A stretch of 64,000 nt of DNA from Celoporthe dispersa (lineage: Eukaryota; Ascomycota; Sordariomycetes; Diaporthales; Cryphonectriaceae), in assembly GCA_016584495.1 (NCBI GenBank), contig WAID01000007.1, forward strand, positions 2,156,001 through 2,220,000. The letters are read 5' to 3'. Positions 34,524 to 45,850 of the stretch are shown here, one piece after another. Made by a program: the position numbers and the translations under genes. The notes beneath the pieces were generated by a model. It was not told the DNA's origin and searched no databases. It was given only the letters and a program-made list of their open reading frames with translations. Numbering within the stretch: position 1 is the first letter of the stretch; every line of letters starts with the position of its first letter.

Positions 34524-37279
34524 CTAGGAAAACACGCTGCTCTTCTTCTTCCCGATGCTGAAGCTGAAGCGCTCTCTCAGTGGTTGTTTGGCAGAGTCAG
34601 GCTTATCCGACGGCCTATCCGCGTTAGAAGAGGAACGCGCCCCCTCGCTCCCGTTATAGTCGACGGTGTTGAAGACCACCGCCGACTCGGAAGGCTCGCT
34701 CTCGGGGTCTAGTTCCTTACCGTTTTCCAGAATCGCCGCCATGTCCTCCTTGTCCTTATCCTTCTCCTTGTTCTTCTCTTTGGAGGACCCTCCCAGCCAG
34801 CTCATGTTGAGCGACTTGCGGCTCAGCGACTTGCTGCCTCTGTTAGCCCGGTCCAGCAGGTGACCCGAGTGGCTAGGGGTCGAGGGGCTAGGTGGGACGG
34901 CTTCGGCGGCCATGCTCTTCTTCCGCTGCTTCTCTTCCGCAGCCGACATGGCCTTGCTCTCGGCCAGCGCTCGCTGCAGCTCCTCCTCGTTCTTCCTGCG
35001 CATCTGTTGGATCTGTTTAACGTTCTCCTTGCGGCGCTTCTCTTCCTCTTTCAGCTGTTCCTTCTCCGCGAGCTTGCGCGCCTTCTCTGCAGCCTTCTGT
35101 TCCTTCTTCTCCAGTTTCTTGTCTTCCTTGCTCGGCTTGGGCGACTGCATTGACGTATCCACCCTCAGCGCTGTCACCGGGGTGGAGGAGGGTGTGGACG
35201 GTTCGACGGCTGGGGGTGGCGGGGGTGCCGGGTTCAGCGGGTACGTCTTGACGGGCGGAGGCGCCTCTTCCGGGATTGGTGGGACTTGCGGCCCGTCGAG
35301 GACCCCAGGAGCTGTCTCTGCATGGTCGAGGATGGCGAAGTTGTCCTTTTCGTCCGTCGGGGAGGTAGGTGTCGTCAGCTGCCTGGTCAGTGGCGATTTG
35401 GCCTCGCCGTTGCCGTTGGTCTTGAGGCGGTCCTGGGCCAGGTCGGCCTTCTCGCGCTCTATCCTGACCTCCTCGAGACCCTCCTCCTCCTGCTCCGCCA
35501 CGACCTTCTCGTGCGTTGTCTCCTGGTAAAATAGGACGTACGCACAGGCCATGCCTGGCTTGTCTCCGAAGAAATTCCGCACAAAATGCTTGTCGACCGG
35601 TTCCACCATTTCATCGTCGAACAACAGCCAGCCCCTGTCCGGCGTCTTGATGACCGCCACGTAGTGACCGTGGTACGCATTGCCGCCAATGTGGACGACC
35701 ACTGCGTATAATTCGTAGAGCCGATCGGGGTCGGCCGCGTCGTCCGTCGTGTTGAACATGCGGAGGTGATACGGGTAGACGACGCGGTGGAAGAGCTTTT
35801 GCAGCCGGGTGAAGTCTTCGGTGTACTTGAAACGCTTTAGGTGCAGGGCCATGACCTTGGGCAGCTTCTTGATCTTCATCCTCTTCTCGGCCTCCTGCAG
35901 CCCACCGCACTGGTCACAGTGGAACTTGTTCCTTTCGCACAGCATCTCCTCGTCTGAGAATTTCCTCAGACACGACGTCACGGACGAGTGCTCCTCCAGG
36001 TCAATAGAGAGATCCAGAAACGTCTCGTCCCTCTGGGATGTAGTCTCACAGGCCAGACACTTTGTTTCCGACGTCAAGACACCCTCGAATATGTCGTGTA
36101 CCCAGCCAGTCCCTGGGGACAGGGCCCCTGCAGTCTGTTGCGCCTTCATCAGCGCTGCGGTCGCGCCGTCGAGGGAGTGCGCCAGCCCATTTGCATGCAG
36201 CATGTCCGACTCCGGCATCCGTCTCGCGTTCGCTTCCACATTCGATATTACGTCGTTCAAGACTAGGCCGTAGAACTCATGCGCATCTTGGTGGTTCTGG
36301 TTGCGGAAGGCCTCATTGTCCCGCTTGAAGATCTCGAGAAATCGTTGGGGGCTCAGCACGCCTGTCCGGGTGTCGCTCTCGATCAATGCGTTGAATATGT
36401 CCTTGAGACCCGTGAACGTGGTCTCCTCCATGCCGTAGGCGGCACTATTCCCCTGACCCAGCTCCAGCACAGGCCCCTTGATCATGGCCTGCTTCTTCTT
36501 GTATTCTGGAGAGTCCGGTCTGTCCTCTGGCTTCTGCTGCCCGGGCGGCAGCTGGCCGGCATTGATCTGCTGTCTCACCCTCATGGCCTGGGCTGCCGTC
36601 AGGGGTTTCTGCTTGTTCGCGCCGGCGGCATTGGGGTTCGGAGGCGGTCTTATGGTGACGTTGACCTTTCTCGGCGGCCCATCCGGGATATCTAAAAGTG
36701 ATTGTGGGGGTAGTTGACGACATTCTGCCGGAACGTCTCGCAGTAGTAAAGTGCTTGTACTATCGAGTTACAGTAGCTGTCCCACAGTCAGTGTACAAAG
36801 TTCGAGAGTCAACGACCGGGGCCGGCTTCGTACCATGTATTGCCAAACTGAGAGAGAGAGAGAGGCTTCGAGTTAGTAGCTGTAACAATATATAGAACCT
36901 GACAGGTAGGCAGAGGGACTTACATTCTCCAGCCCAAAAAACTTGTCGCTACCATCTTCCCGCAGCGGCCCCGCGTTCTGTAGCATCTTTTCCAGAGGCG
37001 TCTTCTCAACGGGCGGTTCATCCTTTTTTGACTTGAGGGCGGGGTCTTTCGGTGCCGTCGAAGCGCCCTGCGATCTCTGGGTTAGCAGTCATACTCTTGT
37101 GTCCCGGGCGAGGTGAGCAGGATCTCGGCTTTTCCCCCCCTTCCTCCTTTATCCATTCTTTTTTTTGTTTTTTGTTCCTGATTCTGTTTCTCTGGTGACT
37201 GGCGCATTCCTAGCAAGTCTCCGTGGCTCTCTTGACTTACACCGCTGGCGCTTCGCAGCTTCTTGATCAACCCCGACAT
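34524..37279 (-). CDS. creB: CreB-type ubiquitin C-terminal hydrolase (1-nt frameshift)
   Basis: Deubiquitinase of the CreB/Ubp9/USP12-46 clade, which in Aspergillus acts with WD40 protein CreC in carbon catabolite repression; 816 aa after correction. Exons are 37279-37241, 37067-36924, a 14-nt microexon at 36847-36834, and 36776-34524. The Cys box FGNTCYCNSIVQALYYC carries catalytic Cys66, whose codon TG|C is split by the intron after the microexon. The His box is YHGHYVAVIKTPDRGWLLFD, and CxxC zinc pairs occur upstream (CLACET, CDQCGG). A Lys/Glu-rich coiled coil (KKLEKKEQKAAEKARKLAEK) and a disordered tail follow, as in CreB. After NVVNYP the frame changes at a C5 run (plus 36706-36710). 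Six C would restore PPQSLLDIPDGPPRKV and the remaining 680 codons. The frame otherwise stops eight codons later, so I infer a consensus error. Confidence 0.88.
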
Positions 37280-40200
37280 GACGAGGACGTGAGCGCAGCA
37301 GCAAGTTGCGTGCGCAGGGCGAGGTTGGCGAGAGGGGGAGGGGTGGAAGACGGCGACCCGGCTAGCCGGTCGGACCCAGGAGCTCAGGACGACGCCGAGG
37401 CTCGAGGACCCAACATCCGGAAGGCGCAGGTCTCGTGGGTCTGCCCACTCGACGGAGATGGATCGCTGGCAGGTGCGAGGTAACCGAAGCGACGAGCCGA
37501 AGACAGGAGAGGAAGAACAGGACGGACGGCAGAGCAGGTCTTGAGTCGCGGGCGCGGAGTGATCCGTCGCGCTTCTCGACAGCGAGCGAGGCTAGGACTG
37601 GGCGCTGTGGGCTGGTCTGGCTGTCCTGGTGCTTGTTCTGCTAGGTCATCCGGGGCAGCTCGGGGTTATGGGAGACAGTGGGTGGTCCTGCAAGGTCGAG
37701 AAAGGGGCGGCGCAGAGCTCGATGGGCGGGTCAGGAGCAGCTCTGTCTGGAAGGGACGAGGTCGAACCACCAGGCCAGACGGGCGTGCGAGTCGCAGGCG
37801 AAGGAGCTGACGGATCTGCGGAGGTAAGGAGGCGTTCGGGGCTCGACGGTGGCCAAGGAGGTGCAGGTGCAGAGGAGGAGGAGGTACTTTCGCAAGTAGG
37901 CAAGGTACCGTGCATGCATGCTTAGGATGGCTAGGCGAGGGAAATGTGCGCGACACAGTGTGCTTGATGGAGGTGGTGGTGGAAGGATCGTCGAAGCGAG
38001 GCGACCCTTTCTACCTCGCTCTCGACATGCAGCGCTGCAGGTGGCTCGAACAGGTCTGGGTCATCTGGGTCTCTGCAGTCAGTCAGGTCATTGAGTGAGC
38101 GGGTGAGTATACTGTGTACGGGGTAGTGCCTAAAGTCCCCATGGAACCCATGGAAGGAGGAGTGGGATGAAGGCGGGGGGCCGGCAGGCCCTGTTGGGAA
38201 GCTGAGCGTAAGCGTTAAATTGGCTTAGCCGTACCATGTGGTCTACGGCCTGGCTACTGACACACCCAGATTCTGTGCAGGGCATGGCCAGGAGGACGGG
38301 GGTGGTGCTGCTGTGAATCATTTTTTTTCTGAAAAAAAAAAATCTGGTGATCTCCATGTTGACCAGCGAGGGTTTGCAGTTTGTAGTTTGATGCTATGTA
38401 TGTAGATTCACGGGATACAGAGCACATACGTCCCGGAATGTCATCTGCTTCCGCTACAGAAGCAAGTTCCGTGATCCAGGCACAGACAGGACAGCGATAG
38501 CCGAGCAAGCGTGACGCTCGATTTGACGTGACCCCTCATCTTGGGGTCACTTCATAGTACACAGTACCGCATACACAACAAACCCGCCAGGAACTTCAAC
38601 CGGTGGTCCTGAACTTCACCCTGCCCACCCTGCCTTTGTTGGGATGCTTGGTAACGTCGTTGCATTTTTCTGTCGCTGACGTCCTAGAGCATATTATGCT
38701 GAGGCAATTGGTCAGACACGAGCTGCCGTGGTTTAGACTCCGTGATCCGCCCCCAAGGAGGAAGGACCCGTTTCGTACAGGTACCATAGTACTTGCATAG
38801 TACACGCGCACAGTATGACACGGCGGCAGCAGCTTGCATCATAGCCGGTCAGCCCTGCGAGGCCTGAAAAGACGAGCCCGTATGGTTGATCTACAAAAGA
38901 AAATCACCACCAAAGATGCAGGTCCTAATCAACTGCCATAAACTCCACATAACAACAATAGCCTACCCGTGGTAGTAGACGTACTGCCTTGAGGACAATT
39001 CTGGGGAAAGGAACGCGAGATCAAGGCCCCCCCTCCCCCCCAAAACTCAATCCGATCAAGCACCAACCGAGTGCTGCAGGGTTGCATGACCATTGAACTC
39101 AGTGTTTCCCCCCTTTCCTGTCAGTCCTGCCCAGAGCGCCGGGTCCAATCAGGATCGGGGACCCCTCGCTGTGAGAAATACGGTGTGTAAGACAGTGCAG
39201 GCTGCCAAGACACCTGGACCACATGGCCGTACCAGGTTTGCCCCGTCTTTCTCACCTGCAGCAACGGCCTCTCTCTTAGCCGACCAGGCGACAAGAGAGA
39301 AGTCCTGCGATCTGCTGCAGAACCAAGATACGTCAAAAAGGTGACGAACTGATTAGCTGACAGGAACAGGTGCGCTGACCTCTCCCGACCAGTTCCGCAG
39401 ATGGCAGCACGGCGATCTCTCCTTCGTGTCCAGGTCTACTCGAGCACCGTCGTCCTCTTTTTTTTCTTCTTCCTTCTCTTCTTTCTTCATCTTCATAGAA
39501 AAGAGTCAGGCGCAGGGCGGAGCTGAACATGTCGTCGCGCAACTATTTCAAATTCTGGAAAAGAACGCACTACTGCATGCCCGGCTAGATTGTGCGTCCC
39601 GCCTTTCTGCCTGCCTGCCTGCCTCTGCTCCGGCGGCCCTGAATCGCCAGCATCCTTCGGATCTCGATTCTAGGGAGAGACCGTTCCGGGGCCAGATGTG
39701 CGTGCGTGTGTGCGTGCGTGCGTGTCCACCCTCAGCACTCAAAATCGCCTGCACCCCCTCACTCCTACTTCTCCTCCCGGCCCATCCTGCGAACAATGCT
39801 GCGTCCTGTGCACACACGTTGTACCTGCATCCCCCACACGATGCACTGGCCGGCGCCCTGCAGTTCGCTGGCCTGGCTCGTCAGGAGTGACCCCAGCTTG
39901 CCCAGGTGAAATCGTCTGATATTCTGTTTCCTGGTGCGCGTGCCTCTGTAGCAGTGGCAGCTACCAGTACCATGGTAAAAGCAGGAGGAGGAGAGGGGCC
40001 CACGACAAGCCCTTCCCTGCACAACCTCACCTCGGCTGTGGGGTAAAATCATAGGGGACCCAGCCTAGCCTTGCCAGCTGCCAGGCCGTGCCAGGGGTCC
40101 TGAACCCTACAGGGCCGGTCCGGCCTTCGTCATCAGACCTGCAGCCTTCTCGAACCATCCTGCAGAAGATGGAAGTGAAAAAAAAAAAAAAGTAAAAAAA

Positions 40201-41603
40201 GTCTGGTCGTATGTTCTGATCGACCGCTACGCAAGGCATGTGGATTGACATACTAGTAACGTCAGCAATAGAGAGCGCCCATTACCACTTACCACTAGTG
40301 CAATGGGCGCATATCCCTTCTGGGCTGCAGCAAGGTGAGCAAGCACCCGCGCCGCAGATCCTAGCGACCCCTGCACGTGCCCCCCCCCCTCCCCGCCGTA
40401 TCGATCTGCGCGGCGGGGTTCGAAGCACTACTGCACGAGGTACCATTGTAGTACGTACTATTACAGTGCTGTACAGTACTAGTAGCAGCAGGCCGCTCTG
40501 TCCTCCCCCAGGCGGTTTTTGGGGATGGGTGCCCGCAGGACCACTGAACCAGGGATCTCCCCCCATTTTCCTCGCACTGTCCCACCACATTCTTCTCCAG
40601 AAGGCATGCATACTACGTAGCAGCGAGCCAACGCCTGTGGCCCTCCCCTTCCCTACCTACCAAACAAGTCATCCAACCACCACCCGTCACCCTACATCCC
40701 CTTCCCCAAGATGCAGGTGAGGAGCACCGAGGAAGCACCGGCTGCAGGTTGCTGCTGCTGGTTGTCTCCGGCCATAGGGCTAGGGCTGCCTTTTTGTGTG
40801 TCGTGCTGGAAGCTCTGCTGTGCTTCGGTTGCACTGAGGGAGTATGAGTAGGGGGAGGGGGCAGGGCGCACACGTGCGCTTTGGGTGGGTGTCACACGGT
40901 GTGTGTGTGTGTGTGTGTTTCCTTGTCCTCCGTTCCACCAGCCTTGCCACGCAAATGCAGGCCCTGCGTGTTGGGAGTGTGGTGTTATGCATGCACCGCC
41001 GCCAGATTTAGTCGTGATGTGCGAGAGGAGGGTGTCGTGTCACGGCAGCTGGGGGGGGGGGACATTTTGCTAAATAAAGATGGTTGTGTGTGGTTGTGTG
41101 GTTCTCGAGGATCCTGATTCTTTTTCGACTGGTAAGGCTCATGTTCCACCGCCCTCTCGGTCCACCTCAAAAGGGAGAGAGGAAAAGAAGAAGCGGGGCT
41201 TTCTTTATTCAATCTCTTTGCGGGTCTATTCCTTCTCTTCCGCCCTCTCCCATCGATTATGGAAATGTTCGTTTGGTAATGAGGCACACCCAATCTGTGC
41301 AAAGAAAAATACATTCTAAGGACATATCATACTCCACCCTCATAAGTGATAAAAAGACTACATGAATCACTTACGTTGCCGTTTTAGACTCAAGATCATA
41401 AAGCGCACACATATTATACCCAATTCTCAGTTGCAGATTGAAATGATAGGTGTAGGTCGTGAGAGATTATATCTAGGAATCGCTCATGTGCTTGCACGGT
41501 TTGGGCCATATGTCCTTCCAAAGGAGATCTGAGGTGACGTTAGGTGAAGAATGCCACTGCGAACCTCTTGCTGTCTCACCAACAGCCTATACGCGCAAAT
41601 CAT
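37280..41603. other. Gene-poor region upstream of creB
   Basis: About 4.3 kb between the creB start and the RPN13 stop. Only short unconvincing open frames are present. Near creB it should hold the promoter and leader. Further out it has repeated TAGTAC/GTAC-containing dyads (38545-38560, 38778-38805, 40438-40490), a GTGC tandem at 39696-39725, a GT run at 40899-40918, and homopolymers at 38321-38341 and 40177-40200. I find no tRNA fold, transposon ends or conserved protein. Confidence 0.5.
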
Positions 41604-43289
41604 CTACTGCTCGTCCTGTGCACTCTTCTTCACGCCCTCCACAAAAGCCTCGATCGCCTCGCCGCCGCCAAGCGGCATTGTGCCACCCCTAACAAGCCCG
41701 CGGTTCTCGACCTTGATCCCTAGCCCTTCGGCGATGCTCGGCAGGCCGCCCTCCTGCAGCGCATTGCTTAGGCTCGCGAGGGCCTGCTGGAACATAGGCG
41801 TGCGAAGGACCTTCTGGACGAGACTCCTCTTCTGCGCCAGGGTCATGGTCCCCAGCGCGGCCTTGACGGCCTCTGCATCGGGCTCGAGCTCGACCGCATC
41901 GCCCCGGGAGGAGGCGGGCTGCTGCGAGAGCACGAGTATCGTGGGAGGGAGATGTTTGAGCAGGTTTGAACAAAAGGCGTCGTCGGCTGATGCGAGCAAG
42001 GAGGTGGTGGTCGACGTCTCGAGGAGGTCGTTGAGCATCGGGTACGGCTTGCCCTGCGCGGACTGCTGGGGCATGCCGCCTTGGCCACCTTGCAGGGGAG
42101 GCGAGGAAGTTTCGTACTGCTGCTTGTGCATCTTCCGGCATGGCGCTTGCTCTGTCAGGCATGTTAGCAGGTGATCACCAAGTGCGGCGGATGTTATGGG
42201 TGAGAGAGAGATGGGGATGGGGGATGATGAACGAGCAGGTGGGAGATCCCTGCTGATGAGTCTGTGTCCGTCAAGTCCATTCTTTCATCGTGAATCATTA
42301 CTAAATGTACATGACCAATACGCCCTTTCCCAATGCCACGTCTTGCTTCTTCTTTTGGTCAGCCTTGCGGCTTGCCCTCAAGATGGCCATGCCAAGTGGC
42401 ATTCCTTTCTTCCACGAAAGCACCTTTTCGTATATGGCTCTGCATGATTGTGCTTATAGCGGTTTCGCTCTAGATGAATAGGTTGATAGGCAGTCTTTAA
42501 GGAGGAAATGAAACCTACGCTCTTGCACCATCCGCACCGCCCTCCCTGGACTCCTCGCCCTCTTCTCTGACATCACCGCCGGTCGCATCCGCACCAGCAC
42601 CACCGCTACCAGGCTCGTGGTGCTCAGCACCGGGACCCGCGGCATCCTCCATGGCCTCATCGCCGTCTGTATCCCGGCGGCCTGAGCCGCCGCCGGAGGT
42701 ACGCACTGCGGCGAGCTCTGCGTTGACATCAACCTCCTCGCCCTGCAGCATCCTGTTCACGATATCTCCTATCTTGCGATCGCGGGGGCTCAGCCAGGTC
42801 GGGTCGCCGCTGGAGTGCTGGGGGTGCGACTGCAGCCAGAACAGGTGGCGCGTAGATGAGGACTCGAACTTGAGGACGAAGACGCGGCCTTGGGTCTTGG
42901 CCGTCGCGGGAGATGATGACGAGGTCTCGACCGGTACAAAGGTGCCGTCGGTAGGAATCATGGTCAGGTCGAGCTCGGGCTGGTCGGCCGGAACGCTGCG
43001 CTCGCGCCAGCAGAAGTGCAATAGGTCTTCACACGTAAGTCAGCGGGGTACGTCACATATCGAGCACTCGGGATGGATCTGGTGCGGTGTATTCCGTACC
43101 GTCATCGGAGCCCTGGTAGAGGTAGATGTAGCCGGGCCGTGGCGATGGCTTCACCTTGTATGGTTTGGCGGCTTGCTGGTTTGTCTGGTTAGCATGTGAC
43201 GACGGGGTGTGTCGTTGGAAGAGGGTATTGGAACTCACGTCGACATCGCAGATGCCGGCCTTGAAGGTGAGTATAGGATTAATAGACAT
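41604..43289 (-). CDS. RPN13: Proteasomal ubiquitin receptor Rpn13/ADRM1 (1-nt frameshift)
   Basis: Rpn13 homologue, a 19S proteasome subunit that binds ubiquitin through its Pru domain and, in many species, recruits UCH37-type deubiquitinases through a C-terminal DEUBAD domain; 393 aa after correction. Exons are 43289-43239, 43175-43100, 43026-42519 and 42151-41604, all phase-consistent, with CTAAC or CTGAC branch sites. The Pru domain (about residues 1-130) shows LTFKAGICDVD, then KPYKVKPSPRPGYIYLY, then DLLHFCWRERS and SSTRHLFWLQS. An acidic linker follows. The DEUBAD region contains PTILVLSQQP and LRTPMFQQALASLSNALQEG. In exon 4 the frame of AVRNFLAS does not match that of LQGGQGGMPQQ; one extra C in the C4 run (plus 42095-42098) explains it and restores a whole-codon total. 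Consensus error is most likely. It is divergent from eL6. Confidence 0.88.
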
Positions 43290-43870
43290 CGTGCGAGGGA
43301 TTCCAGAAACCCGACCGTAGTACAAGGAGTGTGCCGTCAATTATCGAGCTGTCGGATGGAATGGGGGAGGAGATCCGGATGGCTGGCAGGTCGAGGAGGT
43401 ATTCCTGATACAAGCTCTAAGCATGAAGCTCCGTCGGCGGGTAACTTTAAGCTGTAGAGCCAGGCAGGCAACAAGTAGGCTGCTCTGTCCCTGACGTGTT
43501 GCCGACAGGGATCTGGTCTCTAATGCGGGCGACCGAGCTCCGCTCCAGGACAGGTGGTGCCAGCTGGCCGTGCCGGATCTGACCAACTTGCAGTGTCCCG
43601 CTGCGTTTCCTCTTTTTCTCTTGCGCTACTGTTCTCTCTCCCGCATACCCGCCCAAAAATATCACGTGCACCTCTCAACCCAACCCACACCCAATTTTCA
43701 GTTCACTCGGACCGGGTAGTCATTTTCGAAGCGGTATTGCCCGCCAGCACAATCAGTCAACGACAACCCACCACCAAACGAACTTGTTCGTACACTTCCA
43801 TTCTTCTCTTCTCCCTAGCTGACGTTTACATCGAACTGACCCTCTTTTTTTTTCACCATCCAGCACGAAA
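43290..43870. promoter_or_regulatory. Divergent RPN13/eL6 promoter region
   Basis: A 581-bp region between divergent starts. Just before the eL6 ATG lies CTGAC (43836-43840), a T9 tract and CAG (43861-43863), which looks like a 3' splice site and suggests an intron in the eL6 leader. The matching donor could not be placed. Confidence 0.55.
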
Positions 43871-44944
43871 ATGTCGGCCAAGGTTGAGACCAAGAAGTTC
43901 GGCAAGGGCACTCGGTCGGTGCCTCACCACTCCGAGAAGGCCCAGAAGTGGTACCCTGCTGAGGATGATGCCCAGCCTCGCAAGGTACGTTCGACGATGT
44001 GCACACGAGTTTTCGATTTGTAGCCGGCAGGGGCGAGAGATGAAGTTTGAGGCGAGCGACACCGCCAAGGAATAGATGGGCGCGTCGGCGTGGTCGGGAT
44101 ATCACCAGATGTGGATGACCTAGTCGAGGGTCAAGTGACTCTGGCACGACGATGCGCGGAGACCTGGCGATCAGATTTCGACAGATACGGCGACACCTGG
44201 CACTCATGGGCGGCAACGAGAACGAGACGCAACGAGTGGGAGCAGCCGGACCTGGATTTTGTGGATGCACCAGGCAAACCGAGAATGCGACAGTCAACTA
44301 ACATTGATTATCACGAATAGGTCCGCAAGGCCGTCCGCCCCTGGCAGCCACGCAAGACCCTGCAGCCCGGTACCGTCCTGATCCTGCTCGCCGGCCGCTT
44401 CCGTGGCAAGCGCGTCGTCCTCCTCAAGAACCTCGACCAGGGCGTCCTCCTCGTCACCGGCCCCTTCAAGATCAACGGCGTTCCCCTGCGAAGGGTCAAC
44501 TCCCGCTACGTCATCGCCACCTCCCAGAAGATCGACCTCGCCGGTGTCGACACCAAGAAGATCGACGAGGTTGCCGAGCCCAAGTACTTCGTTGGCGAGA
44601 AGGCCAAGGAGAAGGCTGGCGAGGAGGCTTTCTTCAAGCAGGGAGAGAAGCCACAGGTACGAGCGACCCCCGACCTTGATCACGAACACGAGCACACTGG
44701 GGATGTGGTATCTGGCGCTCCGGCTACGGGCCACACCAGATTGCGACTACATGTGCAGAGGAGACAGGAGCTGACAAGATTGCGTGTACAGAAGAAGGAG
44801 GTCTCCTCTACCCGGGCAGAGGACCAGAAGGCGATCGACAAGGCCCTCCTGGCCAACATCAAGAAGGTGGAGTTCCTGGCCAGCTACCTGGCTTCCACCT
44901 TCAGCCTCCGCAAGGGCGACAAGCCCCACGAGATGAAGTGGTAA
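43871..44944 (+). CDS. RPL6: 60S ribosomal protein eL6 (L6)
   Basis: Predicted 200-aa eL6 of the large cytosolic ribosomal subunit. Exons are 43871-43984, 44321-44656 and 44792-44944, with donors GTACGT and GTACGA, branch sites CTAAC and CTGAC, and intact frame across both junctions. The eL6 core is plain: RKTLQPGTVLILLAGRFRGK, then KRVVLLKNLDQGVLLVTGPF, then NGVPLRRVNSRYVIATSQKI. The C-terminal KYFVGEKAKEKAGEEAFF and the final helix are also typical. Length is close to yeast L6 (176) and animal L6 (about 290 with a basic N-terminal extension). The 336-nt first intron is long, as is common in fungal ribosomal protein genes. A probable leader intron acceptor lies at 43861-43863. Confidence 0.96.
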
Positions 44945-45850
44945 ATCTTCTGCTCCCGCGAGGGCGCGATGATGGCTGGATGGTTAGTCTTGGTCCATGG
45001 GGGGATGGCGGAGGCGCACGAGACGACAAACGGAAAACTTCTCTCACTTCGGGCAGACAAAAGAAGATGAAACTTTTTGCTTTTGGGAGGGGTTACAAGA
45101 GCGGCACTCGAGAGGCTCTCGGAAATTAGGGACGGCTTGGCCAATTGCATCTTCACGTTTGCGGCGTCTGTAATGAGGGAATCTTGCACCAGTGATCATG
45201 AAAAACAAAGAAGAAAACCAGAGACGGTCAACCGATGTTCCAGGGTCCAGTTGTCTTGAGAACCGCGGTACAGAGCAGACAGCAGGCTTGTGAATGAATG
45301 AGCTACTTGGGCTAAAAATAAAATAAATAAAAAAAAAGAGAGAGAGAAAAGAAAAAGGAAAAAAGGGGTCAAGCAGGTTTCTCAAAACTGTTGTGGAGGA
45401 GGAAACCCGCCGAACGTGTTGTGGCGCAACAGCGTTGCGTGCCGACAGATGATCGGATCCGAAGTAGGTTGCTCTCATTCGTGAGGTGCCCCAGAGATAT
45501 CTGCGCTCTTACTACCTCTTCCGTCTCCGCCTGGCCGCGGGCAGCTACGTGTTTAAGTCCTTACATTATGAGGCGACAGGGCCCTCCTGTCTTAGACAAG
45601 CCGACCATGCACACTTCGAGTATCTGTATCAACCATCGGCGATTCCTGGACACTTCTGTAGACTGGTGAAGATGCATGAATTCTAGTTCGTCTAGTCACA
45701 TCGCTGCGCAAGATTGCAGTCTGCGATGAGGATGCTAGTGTTCTTCTAGAAGCAGATGATATGCGGACTGTGATGATCGAGAGATCAGACCAGGCATCAT
45801 AGCAGCGCGCGGGTGTTGGCGCCCTGACCCAATGCCCTAAGCCTAACTTC
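44945..45850. other. Convergent 3' region eL6/DPP3
   Basis: About 900 bp between convergent stops, with an A-rich block at 45313-45365. No gene or repeat family was recognised. Confidence 0.5.

Noticed and set aside
36700..36770. An extra intron in creB to explain the frame change after NVVNYP
   Set aside because: The only GT-AG pairs available would give introns of 30-62 nt that delete the conserved NVVNYP residues; a single missing C in the C5 run explains the change without loss.
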